Shown here in pieces: positions 62,838-64,000 of a stretch of DNA of 64,000 nt. The translations under genes and the position numbers were made by a program. The notes below the pieces were generated by a model that did no database searches, was not told the origin of the DNA, and worked only from the letters and a program-made list of their open reading frames with translations. The stretch is from Nonomuraea basaltis. GTDB lineage: Bacteria; Actinomycetota; Actinomycetes; Streptosporangiales; Streptosporangiaceae. Position 1 is the first letter of the stretch. Every line of letters starts with the position of its first letter. The DNA lies in NCBI RefSeq assembly GCF_005893125.1, contig NZ_VCJS01000015.1, positions 1 through 64,000 on the forward strand, given 5' to 3'.

Positions 62838-62859
62838 ATCCTTTACGGTGGAGCCGAGC

Positions 62860-62890
62860 AGGGCCCAGCCACCATGCGTGGCTGGGCCCT
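62860..62890. terminator. rocD terminator hairpin
   Basis: Perfect 12-bp stem (62860-62871 with 62879-62890) and 7-nt loop, 22 nt after the rocD stop. No T-run. The remaining 190 bp up to the next gene shows no other supported feature. Confidence 0.7.
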
Positions 62891-63084
62891 GTCCAGGGAG
62901 ACGCTCCTCCGGTTCACGGGGACCGGCAGCGACAGCCGGTGCGCGATCGTCCCGGCGGCGGTCATCCCCGGCAATGGGGACAGAAGGCCCAAGATCGGCG
63001 AGCGATTGACAATCGTGATGACATCTTGCCAAGATCAGCATCTCCTGGCGGGGGTGGTTCTCGCCTATCCATAGAAGAGGGCAG

Positions 63085-63450
63085 ATGAAGAAACTCGCGG
63101 TTGCGGGGCTCGCGCTCGTCGCGTCGTTCTCCGTGCTCACCGTCACCCCGGCCGAAGCGAGCTTGGCCAGGAACCTCATCACGTTCTGGGAACACGACGA
63201 CTATCAGGGCACACGTAAGGATTTCACGTGTGCCACCCAGGAGAGCGAATACCTGGGCGCTCTCGAGAACCAGGCGAGCTCGATGGCGAACGCGTCCTAC
63301 TCAGGCGTCGACCTCTACAGCGGTGACAACCAGACCGGCGTCAGGTACTACGCGGCGCCGCGCAGCAACGACAGCGACTTCACCAACAACGGTTTCGACA
63401 ACACCGTCGAATCCCTCCGGTTCAGGAAAGTCCCCTGCGACGTACCGTGA
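63085..63450 (+). CDS. secreted beta/gamma-crystallin or peptidase inhibitor I36-like protein
   Basis: Small secreted protein of 121 residues. Signal peptide about 1-26 (MKKLAVAGLALVASFSVLTV, ending AEA). The mature part has the crystallin-like pattern ITFWEHDDYQGTRKDF ... SSMANAS ... LYSGDNQTGVRYYA and two cysteines (CATQ, PCDVP) that may pair. The family includes protease inhibitors of actinomycetes. GAGG precedes the ATG. Coupled to the next gene by GTGA. Confidence 0.8.
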   Translation: MKKLAVAGLALVASFSVLTVTPAEASLARNLITFWEHDDYQGTRKDFTCATQESEYLGALENQASSMANASYSGVDLYSGDNQTGVRYYAAPRSNDSDFTNNGFDNTVESLRFRKVPCDVP

Positions 63451-64000
63451 TCGCTGGACGATGGGCGTGGGGCTGCGTGACGCTGGCGCTGATATCCAGC
63501 GCCGCATGCGCGGCTCCCGCCCCCCGGACCGCCTCGAAAGCAAACGAGCTGCCCGTCATTGACCCGTCCGCCGAAGCACGGGCGCTTCACCTGCCGTTCG
63601 ACGCCTACAAGCGAACCGAGACGGATATCGAACGCATAGAGCGGGCAGCGGACGTCCTCACCAGCCAGTGCCTCCAGGAGAAGGGGTACAGCCGGCCGGC
63701 CCTCCCCGGGGTCACCATGATCGAAGCACCCAACCGCCGCCGCTACGGCGTCATAGAACCCCTGGTCGCCAAGCGGACGGGCTATCGCGCCCCGCTCACC
63801 TCGGCCGAGAAGGAACGAGACCGGGCGGACCGGGCACGCGGTGGCTACCGCGACGCGGCGGAGAGAGCGGCGGCACACAACTGCCTCCAGGAGAGCCTGG
63901 GCCGCGTCTACGTCGACGGCGCCGATTCGCCCCTTCTGGCGCGCCTGGAGCGGGAGATCTTCGAAAAGACCCGGATGAACGACCTCCAAGTCCGATCAGC
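63447..64000 (+). CDS. secreted protein, possibly lipoprotein (3' end cut by window)
   Basis: Open frame from GTG 63447, overlapping the preceding stop (GTGA), to the window edge; at least 184 residues. A signal peptide (AGRWAWGCVTLALISSAACAAP) has a weak lipobox at AAC. The mature part is charged and helical, with two similar Cys motifs (SQCLQEKGY and HNCLQESLG) in a repeat-like arrangement about 75 residues apart. No family recognised. Coupling suggests it acts with the crystallin-like protein. Confidence 0.7.
   Translation, partial: MIAGRWAWGCVTLALISSAACAAPAPRTASKANELPVIDPSAEARALHLPFDAYKRTETDIERIERAADVLTSQCLQEKGYSRPALPGVTMIEAPNRRRYGVIEPLVAKRTGYRAPLTSAEKERDRADRARGGYRDAAERAAAHNCLQESLGRVYVDGADSPLLARLEREIFEKTRMNDLQVRS

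Noticed and set aside
63348-63989. Long minus-strand frame at the right end
   Set aside because: It is antisense to the crystallin-like gene's end and to the plus-strand secreted protein, which has a signal peptide, a coupled start and sensible codon use.

Overview
The window is high-GC DNA with dense, often overlapping operons (ATGA/GTGA stop-start junctions), GTG and TTG starts, and actinobacterial families throughout (RecO-UppS pair, actinobacterial ZnuACB-Zur, a CDP-alcohol phosphatidyltransferase followed by a DUF5941-like membrane protein, CGNR zinc finger with EamA). It fits a soil or plant-associated actinomycete, most probably of the Streptosporangiales (Nonomuraea-like); the genus is inference.

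Layout. 1-6.6 kb: a cut dienelactone hydrolase gene, a secreted M14 carboxypeptidase, glycyl-tRNA synthetase and two small genes. 6.6-32.6 kb: a large oxalate/glyoxylate/formate cluster. Formyl-CoA:oxalate CoA-transferase and a ThDP oxalyl-CoA decarboxylase-type enzyme would make oxalyl-CoA and formyl-CoA. A PanE2-type reductase could reduce oxalyl-CoA to glyoxylate, which a glyoxylate carboligase-like enzyme, hydroxypyruvate isomerase and tartronate semialdehyde reductase would carry to glycerate. An NAD-dependent molybdenum formate dehydrogenase with FdhD and MoeA would burn formate. Two ADP-forming CoA ligases, an OxlT-like transporter, a GntR/FCD regulator and a metal-transporter-like operon (Nramp-like, small membrane protein, TerC) sit inside it. 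A 17-bp operator-like sequence recurs six times, once at each likely promoter of the catabolic genes.

32.7-35.7 kb: a Zur-controlled znuACB-zur operon with an apparently leaderless first gene. 35.7-37.2 kb: EamA exporter and divergent CGNR protein. 37.2-46.6 kb: a LysR-controlled aromatic or ring-fission catabolic operon (two FAH-family hydrolases, cyclase-family hydrolase, FAD monooxygenase, ACMSD-like amidohydrolase, extradiol-type dioxygenase, SDR, plus an MFS carrier). 46.9-48.6 kb: an isolated GHKL/PD-(D/E)XK protein that lacks its ATP-binding front half. 48.7-52.6 kb: uppS, recO and a phospholipid-synthase-like pair. 52.9-57.6 kb: three hypothetical envelope-type genes interrupted by a secreted GH16 glucanase with two LacI-type operators. 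57.8-60.1 kb: one uninterrupted ORF that fuses a GH1 beta-glucosidase to a complete LacI repressor. 60.2-62.8 kb: Lrp regulator, dimethylarginine hydrolase and ornithine aminotransferase. The right end holds a small secreted crystallin-like protein and a cut secreted protein.

The order glyS / znuACB-zur / uppS-recO matches a conserved Streptomyces backbone. Here it is split by about 27 kb (oxalate cluster) and about 13 kb (aromatic cluster), so these look like two accessory insertions in a conserved region. All functions are read from sequence motifs by eye; no database search was possible.
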